A stretch of DNA of 8,126 nt from Pseudomonadota bacterium (GCA_021797365.1 JAJZZU010000095.1:1-8126); one strand, 5' to 3'; positions 1-6,651 are shown, counted from the stretch's first letter. Notes: a model not told the origin generated them from the sequence alone. Translations and numbers: made by a program.

Positions 1-1049
1 ATCTTCTCCTGCACGCGCACCGCCGCCGCCAGGAACAGCTGGCGTTCGCCATCCGTCATGGCGAGCGGATAGGCCGATTCCCAACCCTTGGTATTGACGA
101 TGATCGGCACGCCGATGGAGGTATGCACCCCCTCGAACTCGCCATGCAACTGCACCTGTGCAGCCACCACGCTGTCGCGGCCACCGACAATGGTGCACAC
201 GAGATCGACAGTCGCGTTCGCGGTCGCGACGTCGGTCTTGGCCCCGGAAAAAAGCGTCAGAAAGGGCCCGATTACGACCCGGACATCCGGGGCCAGGGTA
301 TCGAAGAGGGCAAAGGCCTCGCGTATGCGGCCTTCTCGGACGATCTGGATGACCTGCGCGCGTGCCGCACCGACCGAACCAGGATAGTCCGTGCTGACAC
401 GCCCGCCACGCACAGCATGAATCGCCCGGCGCGTCTCACTGTCGGAAAATCCCTGAACGATGACACTGCTCCACAAGGGCACCAGGCCATCCCCGTGCTC
501 GCCTATCGCCATGGCGCGCACCGCCTGCCGGGAGACATTGATGGAGCGCGCCACCTCACGCCGAAAACGCAGGCTGTCCTGATAGGCCCCTATGCCGATG
601 ACCCGCTTACGGTCATAGCGCGCCGAGAAGATGTCTACCAGAAACTCCACCGGATTCGTAACCACGACCACGATCTCATGTCCATGGCCATAACGGCACA
701 GGGCGTCGGCATAACGGATAGCGAGCGCGCGATTGACGATCGCCAGGTCATCGCGGCTCGGCATGGCCGCCTTCGTGTCCTGATCGGAATGGATGGTCGC
801 GCCGGCCGCCATGATGACGATGTCGGCCACCACATCCTCCGGCTCCAGGGCCACATCGAGCAACGGACAGTTTTCGGAAAAGGCGTCTTTCAGGTCTTGG
901 CAAAAGCCATAAAGCGCCGCGGCGCTACGTCCATCACGTCGGCCCACGAGCTGCAACCGGTCCGTGGCGCCAAGGAGTCTTTCCATGATGATGCGTATGG
1001 CAATCTGCCGCCCTATGGAGCCATTTGCACCTATGATTGCGATATCCAT
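1..1049 (-). CDS. Malate/lactate dehydrogenase-family oxidoreductase, 3' end cut by the window
   Basis: Likely an NAD(P)-dependent 2-hydroxyacid (malate-like) dehydrogenase of the LDH/MDH superfamily, cytoplasmic. The frame is open from an ATG at 1049 to the window edge (349 complete codons). Only the last few residues are probably missing, since family members are about 310-340 aa. Visible motifs: dinucleotide-binding GANGSIG (residues 7-13), TNPVEF (131-136), the catalytic Asp and substrate-binding Arg in YQDSLRFR (D158, R161), and the catalytic His in GEHGD (H185). Two oddities stand out. Strand beta-2 ends in LVGRRDG rather than an acidic residue. The substrate loop between AAG (81-83) and SRDDL (98-102) is long and lacks the usual RKPGM-type arginine. 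In-frame upstream ATGs at 1070 and 1079 exist; I prefer 1049 because the Rossmann strand begins there and GGGAC lies upstream. It is the last visible gene of the Roadblock/GTPase operon, 128 bases after its neighbour. Superfamily membership is firm; the substrate is unknown. Confidence 0.85.
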   Translation of the reverse strand, partial: MDIAIIGANGSIGRQIAIRIIMERLLGATDRLQLVGRRDGRSAAALYGFCQDLKDAFSENCPLLDVALEPEDVVADIVIMAAGATIHSDQDTKAAMPSRDDLAIVNRALAIRYADALCRYGHGHEIVVVVTNPVEFLVDIFSARYDRKRVIGIGAYQDSLRFRREVARSINVSRQAVRAMAIGEHGDGLVPLWSSVIVQGFSDSETRRAIHAVRGGRVSTDYPGSVGAARAQVIQIVREGRIREAFALFDTLAPDVRVVIGPFLTLFSGAKTDVATANATVDLVCTIVGGRDSVVAAQVQLHGEFEGVHTSIGVPIIVNTKGWESAYPLAMTDGERQLFLAAAVRVQEK

Positions 1050-1177
1050 GTCGCCGTCCCATTGTCCCATGCTGGCCATCAGGGCACGCCGTCGGCGGGC
1101 CCACCGGCTTTATGATACGCCCCCGGGATGGGTATCGGCAGACATCCGCCGCTGCCGAGTCAAGCGCGATCCCCTTC

Positions 1178-1585
1178 TCAAGGAGACTGATCGAGTAGCC
1201 CACGAATGCGCGCCGCGACCTTGGTGGCCTCGAGAAACACCATGCCGAGATTGACGGTTTGCCGCGCCGCGACCGCAAGAACACCATCGCAGCCGGCCTG
1301 AACGAGCAGCATCGTGCCATGTTCACCCTCGATCATGACGCGCTTTAGTCGCCCGCGGTGTACCTCTTGCGCAGCCCGCTCGGCCAGCGCCAAAAGCGAG
1401 GCACACATGGCGGCGTAACGATCGGCGGCGATATGCGGATCGAGCATCGACGCAAGCATGAGCCCGTCGCCGGATATGACGGCCGACGCCTCGATATCGG
1501 CGGATAAGGCGTTTAGCCCCCGGAGCGCAGACCTCAGCTGGCTTGCCCGATTCAGAGGGGATTTCTGCATTACTTGAGCCAACAT
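1178..1585 (-). CDS. Roadblock/LC7 domain protein (MglB-like)
   Basis: A 135-aa protein that is essentially one Roadblock/LC7 domain, a dimerising fold whose bacterial members (MglB, CvnB) bind small Ras-like GTPases as activators or scaffolds. The family pattern is clear: an N-terminal helix (about 14-30), then AVISGDGLMLAS (about 35-46), a helix with LLALAERAAQEV, a strand MIEGEHGTMLLVQAG, and the closing VNLGMVFLEATKVAARIRGLL helix. The ATG at 1585 is supported by a very strong Shine-Dalgarno AAGGAGG at 1591-1597, so it is probably made in quantity. It lies 58 bases after the divergent Roadblock gene and shares the operon with the GTPase at 3408-3950, its most likely partner. The family call is firm; the cellular output (polarity, motility, signalling) is inference. 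Confidence 0.88.
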   Translation of the reverse strand: MLAQVMQKSPLNRASQLRSALRGLNALSADIEASAVISGDGLMLASMLDPHIAADRYAAMCASLLALAERAAQEVHRGRLKRVMIEGEHGTMLLVQAGCDGVLAVAARQTVNLGMVFLEATKVAARIRGLLDQSP

Positions 1586-1590
1586 GACAA

Positions 1591-1597
1591 CCTCCTT
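1591..1597 (-). promoter_or_regulatory. Strong ribosome binding site for the Roadblock gene
   Basis: The minus strand reads AAGGAGG, then five bases, then ATG at 1585. It is the best Shine-Dalgarno match in the window and fixes the start of the canonical Roadblock protein. Confidence 0.75.
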
Positions 1598-1643
1598 GGT
1601 AATCGATTGGACAGCGGTTCTACGCCGGCGCGTGATAGCGTTC

Positions 1644-2054
1644 TTACACGACCGACTCGATATCCGGCAACGCCGTACGGGCCTTCATGATCGCCATCCC
1701 CAGATTGGCGGAACGACGGCACACGAAAACGACCACATGATCGGTATGTGTCTTACCCATTAGGAAGAGATGCAGGAGGTTATCGCTCGTAATGATCATC
1801 TCCTGGAAATAATGATAGCCGCCGTCAGCCGGGAGACCGCGGGCCTTCTTGAAGAGGTTTTCTATGGTCACCACGTTGGTCCCCTGGAAGAGATCCGACG
1901 TGGCCGCCGAGAGCAGCTCCAGGACCTCCTGGGGATGCGAATCCACGGTCCGGATGCCAAGCAGCATGCCGGTACTGAGATCCACATAGCCCGCCGCCAC
2001 GCACTCCGGGATCGACACAATGGCCTTCTGAAGATGACCTTCGAGATCGGACAT
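1644..2054 (-). CDS. Divergent Roadblock/LC7-like protein
   Basis: A 136-aa cytoplasmic protein. Its layout follows the Roadblock fold with little sequence identity to the canonical copy downstream. ECVAAGYVDLSTGMLLGIRT (17-36) matches the first beta-hairpin, an alpha-helix follows (about 41-55), then FQEMIITSDNLLHLFLMG and HVVVFVCRRSANLGMAIMKAR (106-126), where the ANLGM motif occupies the usual position before the last helix. It has a distinctive insert with FQGTNVVTIENLFKK (56-70). The same frame is open further upstream, but the ATG at 2054 is chosen: AGGAG lies upstream, the Roadblock-like sequence begins right there, and the phosphatase gene ends four bases before it (TAA at 2059-2061), implying translational coupling. 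It may pair with the other Roadblock protein or bind the operon's GTPase. The fold assignment is moderately sure. Confidence 0.75.
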   Translation of the reverse strand: MSDLEGHLQKAIVSIPECVAAGYVDLSTGMLLGIRTVDSHPQEVLELLSAATSDLFQGTNVVTIENLFKKARGLPADGGYHYFQEMIITSDNLLHLFLMGKTHTDHVVVFVCRRSANLGMAIMKARTALPDIESVV

Positions 2055-2058
2055 ACCG

Positions 2059-2676
2059 TTACCTCTCCTGTGGGGAATGATCGGGTATCGAATGCGAGGA
2101 ACGGGCGACCGACACCGCAAACTCCTCGAGGAATCGCGCCTGCGACTCCGACTGGATCCAGCGCGCCTCGATACGCCGCGCGCCCTCCACGGCATCGAGG
2201 GCGCTCGCGCCCTTCCATATGAGATAGGCAGCGAGCACAGTCCCCGTTCTGCCAAGGCCGGCCCGGCAGTGCACGGCGATGACATCGCCGCAGGCCAAGA
2301 GTCGGTCGAGCGCCCGGCAGATCTCATAGGCCTGATCCGCTGTGGGAGGCTCCCTATCCGGTATCGGGAACCACAGCGCGCGCAGGTCGTGGGCATCCAA
2401 CGCCGCGGCCTCGATCGGCGTCTCGGTCAACGATACAAGCACCGTGATACCGACGCGGCGCAAGGCCCGCAGGTCATGATCGATGTCGAAAAACACCCCG
2501 GGCTGAGGCGTGCCGGCGAGCCGACCCTTGTACAGCCATAGAAAACCGCGCGGGCCGCGGGCGGGCCCCGCCTGGCGCTGGCCCGCCTGCGGTATCGCGG
2601 CCGGCAAGGGGGCCGCCAGGTCCAGGTCGTCCGGCGGCGCGCCGGGCGCGGGCATAGCGCACGTCCCGGTGCGCAC
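2059..2676 (-). CDS. Dual-specificity/tyrosine-type protein phosphatase
   Basis: A cysteine-dependent phosphatase of about 205 aa, predicted to remove phosphate from proteins (possibly from another small phosphorylated substrate) in the cytoplasm. The signature loop HCRAGLGRT (136-144) carries nucleophile C137 and phosphate-binding R143. The general-acid loop is probably PIPDREPP, with D107. The end of the domain has the WIQSESQARFLEEF helix. The N-terminal 45 residues are Ala/Pro-rich, low complexity and probably unstructured; the domain proper begins near GFLWLYKGRLAGTP. The start is uncertain: GTG at 2676 or ATG at 2655, neither with a strong ribosome binding site. The gene sits 20 bases after the ABC ATPase frame and 4 bases before the divergent Roadblock gene. 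A phosphatase beside a GTPase/Roadblock pair suggests phospho-control of the switch; that is inference. Confidence 0.87.
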   Translation of the reverse strand: MRTGTCAMPAPGAPPDDLDLAAPLPAAIPQAGQRQAGPARGPRGFLWLYKGRLAGTPQPGVFFDIDHDLRALRRVGITVLVSLTETPIEAAALDAHDLRALWFPIPDREPPTADQAYEICRALDRLLACGDVIAVHCRAGLGRTGTVLAAYLIWKGASALDAVEGARRIEARWIQSESQARFLEEFAVSVARSSHSIPDHSPQER

Positions 2677-2696
2677 ATAGGCCTGCCCGGCGGCAG

Positions 2697-3411
2697 TCAG
2701 CGGCGTGGAAAAAAGGCCTGCGTGGCGCGGGCCTCCTGGACGACGCCTCCGGCCAGTAACACGGCCCGATCGGCCACGAAGCGCACATGACGCTGATTGT
2801 GGAGGGCTATAAGCACCGCGCGCCGCTGCGCCTCCTCCTTGAGTAAGGCCAATAGACGCAGCGCATCATCCTCGCCGAGACCGGTGGTCGGTTCATCGAC
2901 AAAAAGCACGCGGGGGTCACCGTTCAGTACCCGCAACACCGCCAGCATCCGCTGCCAGACCAAAGACAGACCGGCAGCCGGCTCGTGCAAGCGGCCCACG
3001 AGTTCCGCAAGCCCCGACCGGTGAAGGCCCTCCCGGGCCCACACGCACTGCTCCTCGCAGGTCATCCGCGCGCGACGCCAAGCCGTGCACGAGGTTGTCG
3101 AGCACACTGGCGGTGATCATGCGCGCGCTCTGACATACCAGGGCAGGCCTTGCCGTCGCGCCCACCGCAAGGCCCGCAAGGCGCGCCTCACCCCAGGTGC
3201 GCAGGGAGGGGTTGGCATCGTTGAATCCCGCGAGCGTCCTTTGCAGCGTCGACTTACCGGTCCCGGCGGGCCCCAAAAGCGCGGTCACGCCCATTTTCGG
3301 CAATACCATATCCACGGAACTCAAGACCACACGTTCACCAAACGCAACCCCGTAGCCTTGCAAGTCAAGGGCCCGGTCAGGCGCATCGGTATGGCCCAAC
3401 GCCGCGATCAT
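2697..3411 (-). pseudogene. PstB-like ABC ATPase, frameshifted, with a degenerate signature motif
   Basis: The two halves of one ABC-type ATPase lie in different frames. The first half (ATG at 3411) has Walker A GPAGTGKST (47-55), a Q-loop LVCQSARM and SVLDNLVHGLASRADDL, then runs out of homology and would stop at 2917. The second frame picks up at about 3070 with CEEQCVWAREGLHRSGL, then Walker B VLFVDEPTTGL and an H-loop IALHNQRH, ending at 2697. The switch lies at about 3055-3075 and includes a (CG)4 run. Loss of one CG unit would explain it, as would a one-base insertion. The ABC signature is unusual: LSLVWQRM stands where LSGGQQQR is expected. No permease or binding protein is nearby. The ATG overlaps the GTPase stop (ATGA at 3408-3411), so the gene is coupled to the GTPase. 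It could be a true pseudogene, a phase-variable gene, a recoded gene or a sequencing error. Confidence 0.8.
3067..3074. repeat. (CG)4 dinucleotide run at the ABC ATPase frameshift
   Basis: Four tandem CG units lie where the reading frame of the ABC ATPase must change. Adding one CG unit would join the upstream frame (GLASR) to the downstream frame (CEEQCVWAREG). Slippage in this tract is therefore one simple explanation for the break. Confidence 0.5.
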
Positions 3412-3950
3412 CGGCGCAGGCTCGGATCAAGCATGGCGAGCAGAACCTTGAGGAGCATCGCGATGTCCTCGCACGATCGCGCATCCACTGTGAGAATCGG
3501 GATCCGCAGGCCGTGCGCCAAGGCCCACGTCTGATAGGCGGCAATGGAAGGCCGCGGCTGCATGTCGGTGCGCGTGACACCAACAACCACCGCCGTCCCG
3601 GCGACCAAATCCTGGAAGGCGTCCAGATAAAAGCGCAGATCCGCAAGGGGGTCGGGGCGCGCATTATCCATGAGCAGGACAACGCCCAGACTCCCCGTCG
3701 CCAGGATGTCCCACATGAAACGAAACCGCTCCTGACCCGGCGTCCCGTATAGGTGCAGTTTGCCTCCGCCATCCAACATGATGACACCGTAATCCATGGC
3801 CACCGTGGTGCGGCTCTTGCACATCGCCACATCGTCGGTGGCGCGCGCCTCGGTAGTCACCACCGGGATGTCGCTGATGGCGCCGATGGCGGTGGTCTTC
3901 CCGGCGCCGACCGGCCCGGCAAACATGATCTTGTGTTCTGCATCCGCCAT
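3408..3950 (-). CDS. Small Ras-like GTPase of the MglA/CvnD (COG2229-like) group
   Basis: A 180-aa cytoplasmic GTP-binding switch protein. G1 P-loop GPVGAGKTT (12-20); probable G2 Thr in KSRTTVAMDYG (45-55); G3 LHLYGTPGQERF (66-76), where Tyr replaces the usual Asp of DxxGQ, as I recall being common in this bacterial group; G4 as GVTRTD (124-129) in place of NKxD; and G5-like VDAR (155-158). Its length fits the family. It abuts the upstream gene exactly (TAG then ATG, no gap) and overlaps the downstream ABC ATPase by four bases (ATGA), so it sits at the centre of the operon. Roadblock proteins in the same operon are its likely regulators, as in MglA-MglB and the actinobacterial conservons. 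The family is sure; the effector and process are unknown. Confidence 0.92.
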   Translation of the reverse strand: MADAEHKIMFAGPVGAGKTTAIGAISDIPVVTTEARATDDVAMCKSRTTVAMDYGVIMLDGGGKLHLYGTPGQERFRFMWDILATGSLGVVLLMDNARPDPLADLRFYLDAFQDLVAGTAVVVGVTRTDMQPRPSIAAYQTWALAHGLRIPILTVDARSCEDIAMLLKVLLAMLDPSLRR

Positions 3951-4610
3951 CTAGCGCCCCGCCAGCCGTTGCAGAATCAGCCCGAAAACGCCGCGCTTGG
4001 CATGGGGACGCAGCGCCGGAGGCTCGGGTTCGCGATTCAGGAGGCGCGTGAGGCCCGCGCAGTGTGCCGCCGAATACAGCCGATAAATGTCCGGGGCATC
4101 GATGTCGAGCACGCGGCTTGCGAAAAGAATGGAGGTCGGATGCCGGCTCAAGAGTGCCGCCAGCCGGATGGCCTGTTCGCCGCCGGGCAGGCGCGTGACG
4201 TTCGGCCAGCGCACGAGCTCCACCACATCATAGTGGTAGCAACCCCTGACGAGCCGACCTTGCGAGGCATGATAGGCGGCCTGCCATAACAACTCGGCGA
4301 CATCGTGACGACCGCCGCCCCGGTCGTCTACGGACACCACCTCGACCCGAAAATACGAGGCCGGGAGCGTACAAAGCGTCGCCATATCGTAAATGTCGGC
4401 GGTGAATGTCCCTTCGCCCCCGAACACCTTGAGTGTGCCGTCCCCGTCGAGTGCGATCTCGATCGTCTGCCGGTTGGCGACAGCGCGCTGAATATGATGC
4501 AGGACGTAGTCCTCAGGATGGAAATGCGACGTCTCGCGACGCGCGTCGATGCCCGCGTCCGCACCATGTACCGGATCCATAGCCCCCCGATAGGCCTCGC
4601 GCCCTGCCAC
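3951..4610 (-). CDS. Uncharacterised protein with a possible winged-helix region and basic amphipathic C-terminus
   Basis: A 219-aa protein of no family I can name with certainty. Residues 32-92 look like a mixed alpha/beta domain (IEIALDGDGTLKVFGGEGTF). Residues 128-192 (VELVRWPNV through IYRLYSAAHCAGLTRLL) have the spacing of a winged-helix unit of the kind seen in DUF742/CvnC and in C-terminal parts of DUF4388-type proteins. The last 16 residues, AKRGVFGLILQRLAGR, could form a basic amphipathic helix that touches membrane or a partner. It is the first gene of the operon, about 35-45 bases downstream of a possible -24/-12 promoter, and its TAG directly precedes the GTPase ATG. In Streptomyces conservons a DUF742 protein likewise accompanies the Roadblock protein and GTPase, so it may be the functional counterpart (inference). 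The start could be GTG at 4610 (GGGAG upstream) or ATG at 4580. Confidence 0.75.
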   Translation of the reverse strand: MAGREAYRGAMDPVHGADAGIDARRETSHFHPEDYVLHHIQRAVANRQTIEIALDGDGTLKVFGGEGTFTADIYDMATLCTLPASYFRVEVVSVDDRGGGRHDVAELLWQAAYHASQGRLVRGCYHYDVVELVRWPNVTRLPGGEQAIRLAALLSRHPTSILFASRVLDIDAPDIYRLYSAAHCAGLTRLLNREPEPPALRPHAKRGVFGLILQRLAGR

Positions 4611-4653
4611 AACTCCCGCTCCCGGGTCACGAGCCCCTCGATGGATACGCTAC

Positions 4654-4669
4654 AGCAAGGAACATGGCA
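4654..4669 (-). promoter_or_regulatory. Possible sigma-54 (-24/-12) promoter of the Roadblock/GTPase operon
   Basis: The minus strand reads TGCCATGTTCCTTGCT, against the consensus TGGCAC-N5-TTGCW. The -12 TTGCT is perfect and the spacing is right, but the second G of the -24 GG is C and the last base is T. Transcription would begin near 4642-4645, some 30 bases before the first gene. The neighbouring sigma-54 activator makes this plausible. The -24 mismatch is a real weakness. Confidence 0.38.
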
Positions 4670-4879
4670 CCGGGCCCGGGGCCGCCGTAGACGCCACCGC
4701 GCGCCCCCGTCCGCGGCACGCGCACGACACGTCCTGCCGCTGGCCTTTTCGGCGCACGCGTACTCGGCTTTGGTGCATGGCGGCATGCCACGGGGTCGCA
4801 ACGGGGGCTTTGCGGCGGCGGGCGTAAGGCGCCGGGATGAGGTCGGCCTGATCCTGCGATCGGCCACGACGCGGTGTTC

Positions 4880-4895
4880 TGTCGGGTAACCGACA
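4880..4895. promoter_or_regulatory. Perfect palindrome, candidate activator binding site
   Basis: TGTCGG-GTAA-CCGACA has perfect 6-base arms around a 4-base centre. It lies between the activator gene and the operon, about 210 bases upstream of the possible -24/-12 element, the usual distance for an upstream activating sequence of an NtrC-type protein. No T-tract follows on either strand, so a terminator is less likely. Confidence 0.5.
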
Positions 4896-4896
4896 A

Positions 4897-4915
4897 TGCG
4901 CGCACGATTCGCGCA
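4897..4915. repeat. Inverted repeat beside the palindrome
   Basis: TGCGCG and CGCGCA are separated by 7 bases. It adjoins the 4880-4895 palindrome and lies 24 bases after the stop of the activator gene. It could be a weak hairpin ending that transcript or a second binding site. There is no U-tract. Confidence 0.35.
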
Positions 4916-4938
4916 GAGACAAGGGTAGGATCGGGCGG

Positions 4939-6546
4939 CTATCGACGGCGGGCTGTGCGCCCGTCGCCCCGATAGGCGGCCGCCGCCAGGGCATAGCGCT
5001 TGAGCTTCTGATGGATGGCGCGGCGCGTGATCCCCATCTCGCGCGCCATGGCCGTCACATTGCCATGGTGGCGCTCGAGCGCATCCTGAAGCACGCGGGT
5101 CTCGATAGTCTGGGTCGCCCGGCGTCTGGCCGCATGCAGCATTCCGCCGGTGCCCGGCGACTGCGCGTAAGGAACGGCGATACCGCTCCCATCATGTAAA
5201 TCGACATCATCGATCACACGGCCGGGGGTAAACAAAAACGCCCGCTCCAGGACGTTTTCGAGTTCGCGGACGTTACCGGGCCACGTATGGGCCATCACCT
5301 GCCCCCAGGCACGATCACTCAAGGACTTTGACGGACCACCATGGCGTTGTGCCAGCGCCGTGAGCAGGTGATGAACGAGGCCGGCCACATCCTCCGGGCG
5401 CTCCCTAAGCGGCGGGATGCATACCGGTACGACATTCAACCGGTAATAGAGATCCCCGCGGAATTGGCCGGCGGCGACCAGCGATTCGAGCGGTCGATTG
5501 GCAGCCGCCACCACGCGTACGTCGACATGGCGCGCCTGCCCGCCACCGACCCGTTCGAACTCGCCTTCCTGCAAGACGCGCAGCAGATTGGCCTGCGAGA
5601 ATAACGGCAGGCTGTCGATCTCATCTAAGAACAACGTCCCTCGATCGGCGCGCTCGAACAGGCCATGATGAAGGCTGTGGGCCCCCGTAAAGGCGCCCTT
5701 TTCATGGCCAAATAGCGTCGTCTCTATGAGATTGGAAGGAACAGCGCCGCAGTTGACGGCCAGGAACGGGCCGGCACTGCGGGAACTTAAGGCATGGATG
5801 GCACGGGCTACGATCTCCTTGCCGACCCCAGTCTCTCCGCTTATGAGGACACTGGCCCGCGTCGGTGCCACCTGCTCCACGGCCCTCAGTATCTCGCGCA
5901 TGGCGCGGGATTCGGCCACGATCAGAGGCCGGTAATGCGCGCCATGCGCGCGTCCGGACGGGCACAGGGCGTGCGCCATCTTGTCGGCAACACGCACGCT
6001 GATATCCGCCAGGGCCTGCCGCGAAACGACCGTCTCGCCTTCGCTCACATACTCGTCACCCGCCTGCCCCTTGGCCGCTTCCCGATCTGTATAGATGCAC
6101 ACCTCGCAACGATCATCGCGCAGTGCGATGCGCCTCTTCAGCTCGACCTTCGCATAGCCGAAATTGCGCGCGGCGATCCCGCCGAAGACCGAGGCCGTGG
6201 TGCGGCACAACTCCGGGGCATCCCGTACGCGCGCGCCGAACGGACAGCGATGATTCTCGACGTGCACGACCCCCTCGGCGCCCGACACGGCCTCGAATTC
6301 GCCGCCGATCGCGTTTTTGATGTACAAGATGAGTCGCTGATAGTGTTCGCGATCGATCTTTTCGGGCAGATTCATCTGCTGGCGCGCGTAGAGTTCGAGA
6401 CAGCTGCTGGCTGTAAGCCCGAGGTATTCGATGGCGTCGTGGCGCGGAGCGCCGGGGGCCAGGCCGGAGAGCTTGACGCTTTGCGTCACGAACATCTGCA
6501 GAAACGACAGCGGACTCAAGTCCGCGAGCGGGTCCTTGTTCGTCAT
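4939..6546 (-). CDS. Sigma-54-dependent transcriptional activator with an N-terminal cysteine sensor region
   Basis: A 535-aa enhancer-binding protein that uses ATP to open sigma-54 RNA polymerase promoters. The N-terminal region (1-195) is not a receiver domain; it contains C101 in CPFG, C114 in ELC, and C147/C150 in RCEVC. This recalls V4R/methanogen-output-domain sensors and could hold a metal or react with a ligand. The AAA+ core spans about 207-440: Walker A GETGVGKE (237-244), GAFTGA loop (284-289), Walker [10 protein letters not shown] (303-311) and [16 protein letters not shown] (422-437). A Fis-type helix-turn-helix lies at about 485-520 ([23 protein letters not shown]). All parts needed for activity look intact. 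The ATG at 6546 has GAGGA eight bases upstream. Likely targets, by position, are the -24/-12 elements at 4654-4669 and 7695-7709. The inducer is unknown. Confidence 0.95.
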   Translation of the reverse strand: MTNKDPLADLSPLSFLQMFVTQSVKLSGLAPGAPRHDAIEYLGLTASSCLELYARQQMNLPEKIDREHYQRLILYIKNAIGGEFEAVSGAEGVVHVENHRCPFGARVRDAPELCRTTASVFGGIAARNFGYAKVELKRRIALRDDRCEVCIYTDREAAKGQAGDEYVSEGETVVSRQALADISVRVADKMAHALCPSGRAHGAHYRPLIVAESRAMREILRAVEQVAPTRASVLISGETGVGKEIVARAIHALSSRSAGPFLAVNCGAVPSNLIETTLFGHEKGAFTGAHSLHHGLFERADRGTLFLDEIDSLPLFSQANLLRVLQEGEFERVGGGQARHVDVRVVAAANRPLESLVAAGQFRGDLYYRLNVVPVCIPPLRERPEDVAGLVHHLLTALAQRHGGPSKSLSDRAWGQVMAHTWPGNVRELENVLERAFLFTPGRVIDDVDLHDGSGIAVPYAQSPGTGGMLHAARRRATQTIETRVLQDALERHHGNVTAMAREMGITRRAIHQKLKRYALAAAAYRGDGRTARRR

Positions 6547-6616
6547 GGCGTAAATCCTCGCGCATCAGCCCCGTGCGTGGCGCAATGCCAGGCCAGGTGC
6601 CGGACGATGGCCCACC

Positions 6617-6645
6617 AGTATAGGGCGATCACGCCGGGATCGAAA
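6617..6645 (-). promoter_or_regulatory. Possible sigma-70 promoter of the activator gene
   Basis: On the minus strand TTTCGA (6640-6645) and TATACT (6617-6622) are separated by exactly 17 bases. The -10 matches five of six positions and the -35 three of six. It lies 71 bases before the activator ATG, in the gap after the zinc-ribbon gene, which would let the regulator be expressed on its own. Confidence 0.4.
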
Positions 6646-6651
6646 GCGTGC

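Noticed and set aside
123..1115. Long plus-strand open frame (330 codons)
   Set aside because: It is antisense to the dehydrogenase, whose frame carries all family motifs. The plus-strand product has no recognisable domain and is an effect of high GC.
1095..1175. Separate sigma-70 promoter for the dehydrogenase
   Set aside because: TATCAT is a fair -10, but the hexamer 17 bases upstream (TGCCGA) is a poor -35; read-through from the operon is the simpler view.
4770..4800. TGGCAT followed by ATGCA on the minus strand as a sigma-54 promoter
   Set aside because: The GG to GC distance is one base too long, and sigma-54 promoters tolerate almost no change in spacing.
4880..4915. Rho-independent terminator of the activator gene
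   Set aside because: Hairpins are present but no T-tract follows on the minus strand; a protein-binding role is preferred.
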